From an uncultured Bacteroidota bacterium (lineage in GTDB: Bacteria; Bacteroidota; Bacteroidia; Bacteroidales; WCHB1-69), in contig CADCNH010000008.1 of the NCBI GenBank assembly GCA_902802755.1, forward strand, positions 1 to 64,000: DNA of 64,000 nucleotides, given 5' to 3'. Numbering within the stretch: position 1 is the stretch's first letter; each line of letters starts with the position of its first letter. Shown piece after piece: positions 52,044 to 59,924 of the stretch. Position numbers and translations under genes: made by a program. Under the pieces are notes generated by a model. That model did not search any database. It was not told the DNA's origin and saw only the letters and a list, made by a program, of their open reading frames with translations.

Positions 52044-53282
52044 ATGGCTCCTTTCAATTTCAGAAACAACAATATCCTGCATCAGATATACAGGGTTTCC
52101 AGAAATAATGTCATGCATTATTTGGTGAGGGCATACCGCCGCACCCACGAGCTGGTTATCTTTCTGGTCATCTTTTTCGGTTTTTTCATCGGATTATCCA
52201 TACCGATGGGCTTGCCGAACATGCTGAACACCTTCATGAACACGGCGTACAAGTTGCTGCTTGACACTGTCTTTTACATCATGGCCATCACGGTGATGAC
52301 GGGAGCCATTAGCAAACTGTTTGTGGAGTTCGGTGTGGTAGTGTTGTTGGAGAAGATGCTGAAACCGCTGATGAAGCCACTATACAACCTCCCTGGAGTA
52401 GCCTCATTGGGTGCGGTAATGACCTTCCTGAGCGACAACCCCGCCATCATCACCTTGTCGAAGGACAAGACCTTCAGTCAATACTTCAAGCAATATCAGA
52501 TTGCCTCCTTGACCAATTTCGGCACTTCTTTTGGTATGGGTTTGGTGGTGGTGGCCTTCATGACAGGTCGCGGCTACGGTAGCGGAGCATTGGTTGGTTT
52601 GGCAGGAGCCTTTATCGGCAGTATTGTCACCACTCGAATGATGCAGTTTTTAACGCTCAGAGCCTATCCCGAGTTGGATTCTCCCATGCCTGGCACGCAT
52701 TTGGACCAGGAATTCGAGCCCGAACTCAAGCCCGCACAAGGCACCTTGGAAGAAGAGAAAAAAGGACCGTTTTTGCGCACCTTGAACGCCATGTTGGATG
52801 GTGGCAAAAGTGGTGTGGAGATTGGTTTGTCCATCATCCCCGGCGTGCTGATTATCTCTACCATTGTGATGATGACCACTTTTGGTGCCCCTGCTGACGG
52901 CGTATATACAGGTTCTGCTTACGAAGGTGTTCCTGTGTTGCCGTGGTTAGCCTCCAAGATTGACTTTATTTTCCAGTGGCTTTTTGGTTTTGACCATCCC
53001 GAGTTGATAGCCTTCCCAATTACCGCTTTAGGAGCTGTAGGCGCTGCCATCGGTCTGATTCCTGCCTTTGATGCTTCCGGTCTGATTACTGCCAATGCCA
53101 TCGCCGTATTCACCGCCATGGGCATGTGCTGGAGCGGCTTCCTGAGCACCCACACTGGCATGTTGGACTCTCTCGGCTATCGCCAGCTGATTTCCAAGGC
53201 CATTGCCTCTCACACCGTCGGCGGCCTCATCGCCGGCATCTCAGCCCACTGGCTGTTTGTGCTCGTGTCGCTGATCAGATAA
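52044..53282 (+). CDS. Nucleoside-recognition (GATE) domain membrane protein, CD0519/CD1768-like
   Basis: The product has 412 residues with about 8-10 membrane segments. FLSDNPAIITLSKDKTFSQY, then SLTNFGTSFGMGLVVVAFM and the related second repeat at SGLITANAIAVFTAMGMCWS are the GATE/nucleoside-recognition half-sites. It resembles the CD0519/CD1768 family. The transported compound is unknown; nucleosides or small organic solutes are possibilities. Position right after a porin-like gene suggests joint transport across both membranes. Confidence 0.75.
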   Translation: MAPFNFRNNNILHQIYRVSRNNVMHYLVRAYRRTHELVIFLVIFFGFFIGLSIPMGLPNMLNTFMNTAYKLLLDTVFYIMAITVMTGAISKLFVEFGVVVLLEKMLKPLMKPLYNLPGVASLGAVMTFLSDNPAIITLSKDKTFSQYFKQYQIASLTNFGTSFGMGLVVVAFMTGRGYGSGALVGLAGAFIGSIVTTRMMQFLTLRAYPELDSPMPGTHLDQEFEPELKPAQGTLEEEKKGPFLRTLNAMLDGGKSGVEIGLSIIPGVLIISTIVMMTTFGAPADGVYTGSAYEGVPVLPWLASKIDFIFQWLFGFDHPELIAFPITALGAVGAAIGLIPAFDASGLITANAIAVFTAMGMCWSGFLSTHTGMLDSLGYRQLISKAIASHTVGGLIAGISAHWLFVLVSLIR

Positions 53283-53636
53283 CAGATAACAGGTTACAGG
53301 GGATAGGTTACAGGTTACAGATATTGTAGGGCTGTCACATTGTGGCAGCCTTATGTCTAATTTAATACGGCTGCCGTAATACGATAGCCCTACATTATTG
53401 TGATAACCCTATATAATTGCGATAATCCTACATTATACAGACGCATGCGATGCGTCCCTACAATTAATCCATCATCCTATAATCAATCTCCCCTCGAACG
53501 AAGTGAGACTCCCCTGACGCGAAGCGTCACTCCCCTTGAGCACGAAGTGCGAAACTCCCCTCGAGTGCGTAGCACGAGACTCCCCTAATTCATTAGCACA
53601 TTAACTAATTAACTAATTAACTAATTTGCTAATTTG
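53283..53636. repeat. Gene-free stretch between tail-to-tail genes, packed with repeats
   Basis: GGTTACAG units at about 53289-53320. A nested inverted repeat at 53325-53394 has outer arms TGTAGGGCTGTC and GATAGCCCTACA and inner arms GGCAGCC and GGCTGCC. A GACGCA/TGCGTC hairpin lies at 53440-53456, the GNA-loop hairpin array at 53488-53586, and TTAGCAAATTAG-type units from 53587 onward. Confidence 0.75.
53488..53586. repeat. Tandem array of four GNA-triloop mini-hairpins on a CTCCCCT linker
   Basis: CTCCCCT recurs at 53488, 53509, 53530, 53555 and 53580 (spacing 21, 21, 25, 25). Each interval folds into a hairpin closed by C-G with a GAA, GAA, GAA or GTA loop. Stems differ in sequence but keep pairing: T-C-x-x-A-C, T-G-A-C-G-C, T-T-x-x-G-C-A-C, T-C-x-x-G-T-G-C. 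In units 1, 3 and 4 the x-x positions form the same tandem G.A/A.G mismatch. Confidence 0.85.
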
Positions 53637-54722
53637 CTAATTAACTAATTTGCTAATTTTCTCCATGATTCGTTCTGGCGAAATATTCGTCAGGCAGCGG
53701 TAGTCCCCATAGCGGCAGGGCTTGTTGCCGTAAATGCTGCATGGGCGGCAGGGAAGGTCCTCCTGTATCACATTGTCTATTGACTGCCCCCAACCCAGGA
53801 AACCCGACAAAGGATGCGTGGCACCCCAGACACTTACCACAGGAACACCTGCCAATGAAGCCAGGTGCATGTTGCCGCTGTCCATCGACAGCACCAGACG
53901 CAAGCAGCTCATCAGTCGCAGTTCCTCGCCCATGTCGGCCAAGCGGCCCACCACAGACTCCACATTGTCATATTTCTGTTCCCATTGTTCCATTAAAGCC
54001 CTCTCTTCCGCACCAGCGCCAAACAAATATACATGCATTTGCTTGGAAAGTTCTGCCACCACCTGCTCCATTTTGTCCAAAGGATAAATCTTTCCTCTGT
54101 GTGCAGCGAAAGGTGCCACGCCTATGGCATTCTCTTTGGCGAAAACAGCTTCTCCTTGCCGTGAATTGCTGCCGGACTGAGTATTGGTTTCAGCTGGAGT
54201 ATTAGTTTCAGCTGATATGTCCATTCCAGGTCGGGATATATTTCCGAACAGCGAAAACGGCTGATGCCAGTCTATCCGCACTGGATAGCCCAACTCCGCC
54301 AGCACCTGCTGATAACCCTCGAATGATGTACGCTGCTGAGTCTTCACCTTCGCCTTGATAAAGTTTTTCCGTTGGCGGCGATTCTTGTCAAAATAAGCTG
54401 TTGGTATTCCATCCAGCTTAAAGAAACCTCTTAAAACAATTGTTCTCAACACATTATGAAAATCCGCAAGAGCTGTCGGCTGCAAGGTTTTCAGCTCTTT
54501 ATACAAACGATAAATTCCTTGAAGACCCTTGTAATTCTTCAGGTTCACCCCGACAAAAGACACATTTTGCGGTAGCATCCGCATTATGGGCCCGACGTAG
54601 GGACGGCTCACCACCGTAATCCGCAATTCAGGGTATTGCCGTGCCAGGGCGTCAATCACGGGCACCGACATCAGGATATCGCCCAAGGCGGAGAAACGGA
54701 AAATGAGCAGATGCGGTTTCAC
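53637..54722 (-). CDS. Family 9 glycosyltransferase (heptosyltransferase-like)
   Basis: The GTG start at 54722 (reading VKPHLLIFRFSALGDILMSV) overlaps the TGA of the upstream DUF4254 gene in a GTGA arrangement and fits the family start; a longer frame reaching to 54887 is just that neighbour read in another frame. The product has 361 residues. RFSALGDILMSVPVIDAL, IGVAPFAAHRGKIYPLDKM, LVLSMDSGNMHLASLAGVPV and VWGATHPLSGFLGWGQ are the GT9 sugar-nucleotide and acceptor motifs. It probably adds heptose or a related sugar to the LPS core. Confidence 0.92.
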   Translation of the reverse strand: MKPHLLIFRFSALGDILMSVPVIDALARQYPELRITVVSRPYVGPIMRMLPQNVSFVGVNLKNYKGLQGIYRLYKELKTLQPTALADFHNVLRTIVLRGFFKLDGIPTAYFDKNRRQRKNFIKAKVKTQQRTSFEGYQQVLAELGYPVRIDWHQPFSLFGNISRPGMDISAETNTPAETNTQSGSNSRQGEAVFAKENAIGVAPFAAHRGKIYPLDKMEQVVAELSKQMHVYLFGAGAEERALMEQWEQKYDNVESVVGRLADMGEELRLMSCLRLVLSMDSGNMHLASLAGVPVVSVWGATHPLSGFLGWGQSIDNVIQEDLPCRPCSIYGNKPCRYGDYRCLTNISPERIMEKISKLVN

Positions 54723-55324
54723 TTTTGGCCGTATAAAATCGGATTGGTACTGGGATCGTTGTACATTTTCATCTGCTTGTACACCCGCATATACTTGCGT
54801 CCTGCCTCGAAATCCGCCAACAGCTGGTCGATGGCGGTACTCAGGTCCACCTGCTGCTGCAACAATACATCCAGTTTCTGCTGACAAAGCTGCCGATGTT
54901 CCTCGCTGGCATCCTGGCGTTCCACCTGCTCGCGCATGTGATATATTTTCAGTGCCAGAATACTCAGACGGTCAACCGCCCAGGCAGGACTTTCGGTATT
55001 GATAGTGGCATTCTCCAATGCTCTCACTTCGTGATATTTCGTGTAAAAATAGCTGTCGATAGTCTCCACCAAATCGGTGCGTTCCTGATTGCTGCGGTCG
55101 ATACGACGCTTCAGTGCCAAGGCCTCCACAGGGTCGATATTCGGGTCACGGATAATATCTTCCAGATGCCACTGCACCGTATCGATCCAGCACTTCAGAT
55201 ACAAATCGGCCTCAATACTGCCTGTGGTATAGGGGTTATGGATCGGAGCATCCACATCATTCGTCTGATGATAATCCTTAATGACCTGTTCAAAGATCGG
55301 GTTCGCCAAAGCTGTAAATGTCAT
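54719..55324 (-). CDS. DUF4254 protein
   Basis: The product has 201 residues, nearly all helical: DYHQTNDVDAPIHNPYTTGS, LYLKCWIDTVQWHLEDIIRD, ALALKRRIDRSNQERTDLVE, then a coiled-coil-like C-terminal half. This is the DUF4254 family, which regularly sits directly beside GT9 genes in Bacteroidota as it does here (4-nt overlap). The function is unknown, but linkage suggests LPS core synthesis. Confidence 0.88.
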   Translation of the reverse strand: MTFTALANPIFEQVIKDYHQTNDVDAPIHNPYTTGSIEADLYLKCWIDTVQWHLEDIIRDPNIDPVEALALKRRIDRSNQERTDLVETIDSYFYTKYHEVRALENATINTESPAWAVDRLSILALKIYHMREQVERQDASEEHRQLCQQKLDVLLQQQVDLSTAIDQLLADFEAGRKYMRVYKQMKMYNDPSTNPILYGQK

Positions 55325-55402
55325 AATCTCTGATTTCTTTCGTTATGAATATAAAAAAGCAAAATTACAAATAAAAACGACATCTAATAAAAAAAATTGC
55401 CG

Positions 55403-55410
55403 TACCTTTG
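55403..55410 (+). promoter_or_regulatory. -7 element of the uridine kinase-like gene
   Basis: TACCTTTG at 55403-55410 followed by CAAC, about 20 nt before the ATG at 55430. Confidence 0.55.
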
Positions 55411-55429
55411 CAACAAATTTTTTCAACTC

Positions 55430-57085
55430 ATGATTACTGTACATATCCAAAACACCAATAAAACCCTCACCATTCCTTTCGGAATGACAGTGCAGGAACT
55501 GGCAAAACAAGAGAATATCCGTTTGGAATACCCTGTTATGGGAGCTCTCATCAACAACAAAGTTCGCGAATGTGCCTACCGCATCCACAAACCCTGTACG
55601 GTGCAGTTTTTCGACATGACCTCTTCCTACGGACATCTTATGTACACCCGTTCGGTCTATTTTATCTTGTATAAAGCCGTCAAAGAGACCCTGCCTAAAC
55701 ATGTGAGACTTAAGATTTTACATTCCATTTCGGGTGGAAAATACTGCGAATTGGACAATTTGGACCAAGCGTTAGACCATGCTCTGGTCAGCCGACTGTA
55801 TAAACGCATGCGGGAAATCGTGGAAAGCAATATTCCTTTCGAAAGAATGGAACTCCCCTCCAAAGAAGCTGTTCAACTATTTAAGGATGAAGGACTTGAG
55901 GACAAATACGAGCTATTACGCAACCGCACCCGCATCTACACATCCATTTATAAGTTAGGAGATACCGTCAACTATTATTTCGGCAACTTAGCGCCTTCGA
56001 CAGGTGTTATCCATTTATTTGGACTTGAACTGTATGAGTCGGGCTTGCTGTTGAAAGTACCTCAACCCCAGCATCCTACCACTTTGTCGCATACTCACCA
56101 GGTCCCCAAGCTGTTCTCTGTTTATCAGGATTACAAAAAATGGGCCAACACCATCGGCATTCCTTACGTTTATAACCTGAACAAGACCATTGCTGAAGGA
56201 AAAATCCAAGACATGATACTCATCACCGAAGCCTATCACGAGAAACTATTGGCAAAAATCGCCGACCAGATTCACGAACGACAGTCCAAGGTGGTGCTCA
56301 TCAGCGGTCCGTCCAGTTCGGGAAAGACCACGACCTGCAAGCGTTTGTCGGTGCAATTGGGCATTTTAGGCTACGACCCTGTGCAAATCTCCGTGGACGA
56401 CTTCTTTGTGGAACGCGAAGAAACTCCCAAGGATGAAAACGGAGAATACGACTTCGAGTCTGTGGATGCCATTGATCTGAAGCTGTTTAACGACACGCTG
56501 AACCGCCTGCTGCAAGGCGAGGAGGTGCCGCTGCCCACTTTCGATTTTTCCGCTGGCAGAAAAATTTGGAAAGGCAATACCATACAGCTGCGTCCCAACT
56601 CCATATTGGTGATAGAAGGCATCCACTGCCTGAACCCGCGTCTGACCGAACAAATTGACGACAGCATCAAATTCAAACTGTTCGTGTCGGCCCTCACTTG
56701 TATCTCCATTGACCGGCAGAACCCCATTCCCACAACAGACAACCGACTGATACGCAGAATTATACGAGACTACAACTATCGTGGTTATTCGGCTCAGCAA
56801 ACCATCAGTCGCTGGCCCAGTGTGCGTCGCGGCGAAAACCGCAACATTTTCCCCTTCCAGGAGAATGCCGACGCCATGTTCAACACCTCGCTGATGTGCG
56901 AAATGGGTGTGCTAAAAAAATACGCCATCCCCATTTTGCTGGCTGTTCCCGAGAATAGTGTGGAATTCGCCGAAGCCTACCGACTGCTGAAATTCCTGTC
57001 GTATTTCAAGGTGATTCAAGAAGAAAACATCCCCGGCACCTCCATTTTGCGTGAGTTCGTCGGCGGTAGTAAATTCAAATACTAA
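55430..57085 (+). CDS. Nucleoside (uridine) kinase-like protein with N-terminal TGS-like domain
   Basis: The ATG at 55430 was chosen as the longer frame starts near the promoter. The product has 551 residues. The first ~60 residues (IQNTNKTLTIPFGMTVQELA) resemble a TGS/ubiquitin-like domain, followed by a threonyl-tRNA-synthetase-like second domain (AVYFILYKAV region and HTHQVPKLFSVYQDYKKWAN). The kinase part has a P-loop with K299 in SGPSSSGKTT, DDFFVEREETP, LPTFDFSAGRK and VIEGIHCLNPRL, like uridine kinase/phosphoribulokinase. This fused architecture is common in Bacteroidota and Firmicutes. Phosphorylation of a nucleoside is likely, with substrate unproven. Confidence 0.88.
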   Translation: MITVHIQNTNKTLTIPFGMTVQELAKQENIRLEYPVMGALINNKVRECAYRIHKPCTVQFFDMTSSYGHLMYTRSVYFILYKAVKETLPKHVRLKILHSISGGKYCELDNLDQALDHALVSRLYKRMREIVESNIPFERMELPSKEAVQLFKDEGLEDKYELLRNRTRIYTSIYKLGDTVNYYFGNLAPSTGVIHLFGLELYESGLLLKVPQPQHPTTLSHTHQVPKLFSVYQDYKKWANTIGIPYVYNLNKTIAEGKIQDMILITEAYHEKLLAKIADQIHERQSKVVLISGPSSSGKTTTCKRLSVQLGILGYDPVQISVDDFFVEREETPKDENGEYDFESVDAIDLKLFNDTLNRLLQGEEVPLPTFDFSAGRKIWKGNTIQLRPNSILVIEGIHCLNPRLTEQIDDSIKFKLFVSALTCISIDRQNPIPTTDNRLIRRIIRDYNYRGYSAQQTISRWPSVRRGENRNIFPFQENADAMFNTSLMCEMGVLKKYAIPILLAVPENSVEFAEAYRLLKFLSYFKVIQEENIPGTSILREFVGGSKFKY

Positions 57086-57103
57086 ACTGAGAAAAACTAT
57101 TCG

Positions 57104-58525
57104 ATGCTCTTTAATTCGATAGAATTTCTGATTTTCTTCCCGATAGTCACTCTGCTGTTCTATCTGCTGCCGCATAAGTTCCGCTGGTTTCTCCTTTTAG
57201 CCGCCAGCTGCTTCTTCTATATGTGGTTCATTCCCAAGTACATACTCATCCTTCTGATTACCATCGTCATAGATTATCTGGCAGGAATTCTGATTTTCAA
57301 ATGGAAAGACTCACCTTCTAAAAAGAAAACCTGCCTGATTGTCAGCATCATATCCACATGCTCGGTTTTATTTATTTTCAAGTATCTGAATTTCTGCAGT
57401 GCCAATTTGGTGGCCTTGGCCCAACATTTCGGCTGGGCACATCCGCAACAGGTACTCAATATCGCCCTGCCCATCGGTCTATCATTCCATACCTTCCAGA
57501 GCTTAAGCTATGTTATTGAGGTATATCGCGGACATCAAAAAGCGGAACGTCATTTCGGCTACTACGCCCTGTACGTCATGTTCTACCCGCAATTGGTCAC
57601 CGGTCCCATTGAGCGCCCGCAGAACCTGCTCACCCAGCTGCACCGTGAGAAAAAACTGCAATACGACAATATCGCTAACGGACTGAGACTCATTCTTTTC
57701 GGTCTCTTTCTGAAGATGGTGGTGGCCGACAATTTGGGCACCTATGTGGACCAGATTTATGAAAATCCTCATGCTTTCAGCAGTGGAGACATACTGTTGG
57801 GCATGGTGTTCTATTCTTTCCAGATTTATGGCGACTTCTTCGGCTATTCCTCCATAGCCTTGGGTTGCGCTCTGGCCATGGGATTCACACTCATTGACAA
57901 CTTCAAAACTCCCTATCTGTCAGACAGCATTCAGGAATTCTGGCGCAGATGGCACATTTCCCTCTCCACCTGGTTCCGCGACTACCTTTACATTCCCCTG
58001 GGTGGCAATCGCGTCAGCATTCCCCGTTGGGCACTCAACACGCTGATTGTGTTCACCGTATGCGGCATCTGGCATGGTGCCAACTGGACCTTCATGATCT
58101 GGGGCTTCGCCTACGGGGTGCTACTCTGTCTGGAAAGGCCACTCCGCAGTCTTCATATCTTTGATAAAATCAGCAGTAAAAGCGGGAAAAGCATCCTCAA
58201 AGGACTCAACATCCTCAAAACATTCATCATTGTCACCTTGCTCTGGAGTATTTTCCGAGCTCCCTCTTTCGACAGTCTCCACCAGCTGTTTTCCGCCCTC
58301 AGCCATAACTTTTCCTTACCCGCCCAGTTGCATGTGAATTCCATTGTATGGATAGCCCTCGCTTTTTTCATCATGATTGACCTCCTGATCCGGCGAAGTC
58401 GTTTTGATGTTTGGTGCGGACAACAGAAAAGTGCCGTACGCTGGACCATTTATGCCCTGATGATCTTCGCTATTATCGTTTTTTCGTCCGTCCAACAATA
58501 TCCGTTTATTTATTTCCAATTCTAA
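57104..58525 (+). CDS. MBOAT-family O-acyltransferase (AlgI/DltB-like)
   Basis: The product has 473 residues and about 10-12 membrane segments. It starts MLFNSIEFLIFFPIVTLLFY, typical of AlgI-like proteins. Conserved MBOAT signatures: QFWRRWHISLSTWFRDYLYI-like stretch (here EFWRRWHISLSTWFRDYLYI), PLGGNRVSIPR, and catalytic His324 in GIWHGANWTFMIWG. It moves acyl groups, usually acetyl, across the membrane onto an extracellular glycan. The SGNH-like gene starts within its stop codon (1-nt overlap), so the two act as a unit. Confidence 0.93.
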   Translation: MLFNSIEFLIFFPIVTLLFYLLPHKFRWFLLLAASCFFYMWFIPKYILILLITIVIDYLAGILIFKWKDSPSKKKTCLIVSIISTCSVLFIFKYLNFCSANLVALAQHFGWAHPQQVLNIALPIGLSFHTFQSLSYVIEVYRGHQKAERHFGYYALYVMFYPQLVTGPIERPQNLLTQLHREKKLQYDNIANGLRLILFGLFLKMVVADNLGTYVDQIYENPHAFSSGDILLGMVFYSFQIYGDFFGYSSIALGCALAMGFTLIDNFKTPYLSDSIQEFWRRWHISLSTWFRDYLYIPLGGNRVSIPRWALNTLIVFTVCGIWHGANWTFMIWGFAYGVLLCLERPLRSLHIFDKISSKSGKSILKGLNILKTFIIVTLLWSIFRAPSFDSLHQLFSALSHNFSLPAQLHVNSIVWIALAFFIMIDLLIRRSRFDVWCGQQKSAVRWTIYALMIFAIIVFSSVQQYPFIYFQF

Positions 58526-59556
58526 TGAAAGAAAACACCAAATATACCCTTCGTAAAATTGGCATGAAGTTGTTGCTGCTGATAGCGGTATTGGCGGTTT
58601 TGGACGTGCTGTATTATTACACCTATTATCCCAAAGACCTGAAAGAGCAATGCCCGTTGATGAACTTATCGCAAAAGCCAGTTCTTGAAGGCGGTGATAT
58701 CATTTATTTAGGAGAATCCTCCAACCATTCATTCAGCGAAGCCGACAGCGACCAACGCTATATCTGCATGATGTTGGACGACCTCCTACCCGACCACAAA
58801 GTTTGCAATTTGGCCAAGGATGCCTGCCATGCCGGCGTTTTCTACGACATCATGCGCAATATCCCACAGAAAAGTGCTGTCAAGACCGCGGTTGTCACCG
58901 TCAACATGCGCTCCTTCTCCAGCGAATGGATCAACTCCGATTTGGAGACAGCTTTGCAGAAAGAGCAGGTGATGATGAAACAAGCCCCAGCCCTGTACAA
59001 GCGTCTGTTGCTGGCATTCAAGGGATATACCCACTGGACCGAGGAAGAGCGAGAACATAAAGTAAAGAAAGATCTGAAAAAACAACAATTCAACATACCT
59101 GATTCCCCTTATCACAACGCCTCTGAATGGGATCAAGCCATCGGGCAAAGCGGCATGTTGTTTGATGGCACCTACCCTTCTTGGGACACCGTCGCCTTGG
59201 CATGCCACTACATCAAGGATTTCGCCTATCAACTGGATGACAAGAACCCTCGTATCAAGGACTTTGACAGAATTGTAAAGCTGTGCCAAGAAAGAGGTTG
59301 GAAACTGGTTTTCAATATTTTAGCCGACAATATGGATCAGATAAAAGCTTTGGTGGGACCAGAATTGCCTTGGCTGATGAAACAAAACAACCAATATATT
59401 TTGGATCGTTATCAGTCACAGGGTGTTACCGTAATCGACAACTACAATGTAATTCGTGATGAGGAATTCTTTGAACGCGATTTCCCGACAGAGCACTACA
59501 CCCAGACTGGACGGTTGACTATCGCCCGCAATATCGCGGAGAAATTAGCAAATTAG
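58525..59556 (+). CDS. SGNH/DltD-like partner of the MBOAT acyltransferase
   Basis: The ATG at 58525 was chosen (MKENTKYTLRKIGMKLLLLI), overlapping the previous stop by one base. The product has 343 residues: one N-terminal membrane anchor, then an extracytoplasmic domain. IIYLGESSNHSF is the block I-like GxS position and PTEHYTQTGR near the C-terminus supplies the His of an SGNH-type site. Such proteins complete acyl transfer begun by MBOAT partners (AlgJ/X, DltD, PatB). No other biosynthetic genes are adjacent, so the acceptor glycan is unknown. Confidence 0.75.
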   Translation: MKENTKYTLRKIGMKLLLLIAVLAVLDVLYYYTYYPKDLKEQCPLMNLSQKPVLEGGDIIYLGESSNHSFSEADSDQRYICMMLDDLLPDHKVCNLAKDACHAGVFYDIMRNIPQKSAVKTAVVTVNMRSFSSEWINSDLETALQKEQVMMKQAPALYKRLLLAFKGYTHWTEEEREHKVKKDLKKQQFNIPDSPYHNASEWDQAIGQSGMLFDGTYPSWDTVALACHYIKDFAYQLDDKNPRIKDFDRIVKLCQERGWKLVFNILADNMDQIKALVGPELPWLMKQNNQYILDRYQSQGVTVIDNYNVIRDEEFFERDFPTEHYTQTGRLTIARNIAEKLAN

Positions 59557-59924
59557 TTAATTAGCAAATTAGTTAATTAGTTGATGGAACAATTATATCT
59601 GTATTATCCCTTTTAGTCTTGTTGAAATTTCTATTTTTGGCCAGAGAATTTTAGCATCAACTATGGTCTCTCCCTTTCGCGGCGGTTGGCAATACGCTTC
59701 GGTGCACACGAGCCACTCGCCGCGACCAAATAAACAATCCATAACTCGTCCTATGCGTCGGTTGCGGTTACACCGCAATTTCGGCCGCATCGCGGCACGC
59801 GCCGCATAGCAAATGATGAACAGAAATGTATAACAGCGTGCCAGAGGTACGCTCCTACTACAATCAAATTATCTGGTATGAAATCAAAGGTTAGAAGAGA
59901 TTTTGAATTCTTAGCTTTCAGTTC
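59557..59924. repeat. Gene-free stretch with dispersed hairpins
   Basis: TTAGCAAATTAG units at about 59545-59585. A GC-rich stem TCGCGGCG (59677-59684) with CGCCGCGA (59718-59725) has the loop motif CGCTTCGGTGCACACGAG. A perfect hairpin TTGCGGT (59762-59768) pairs with ACCGCAA (59772-59778), flanked by TATGCG/CGCATA. No gene is seen. Confidence 0.65.

Noticed and set aside
53488-53586. CRISPR array
   Set aside because: The repeat is only 7 nt of linker plus hairpins of 14-18 nt with related sequence. There are no unique spacers, no 24-40 nt repeats and no cas genes.
53637-54887. Longer glycosyltransferase start at 54887
   Set aside because: The added 55 residues are the overlapping DUF4254 gene read in another frame, and the family's normal start coincides with the GTG at 54722 in a GTGA overlap.
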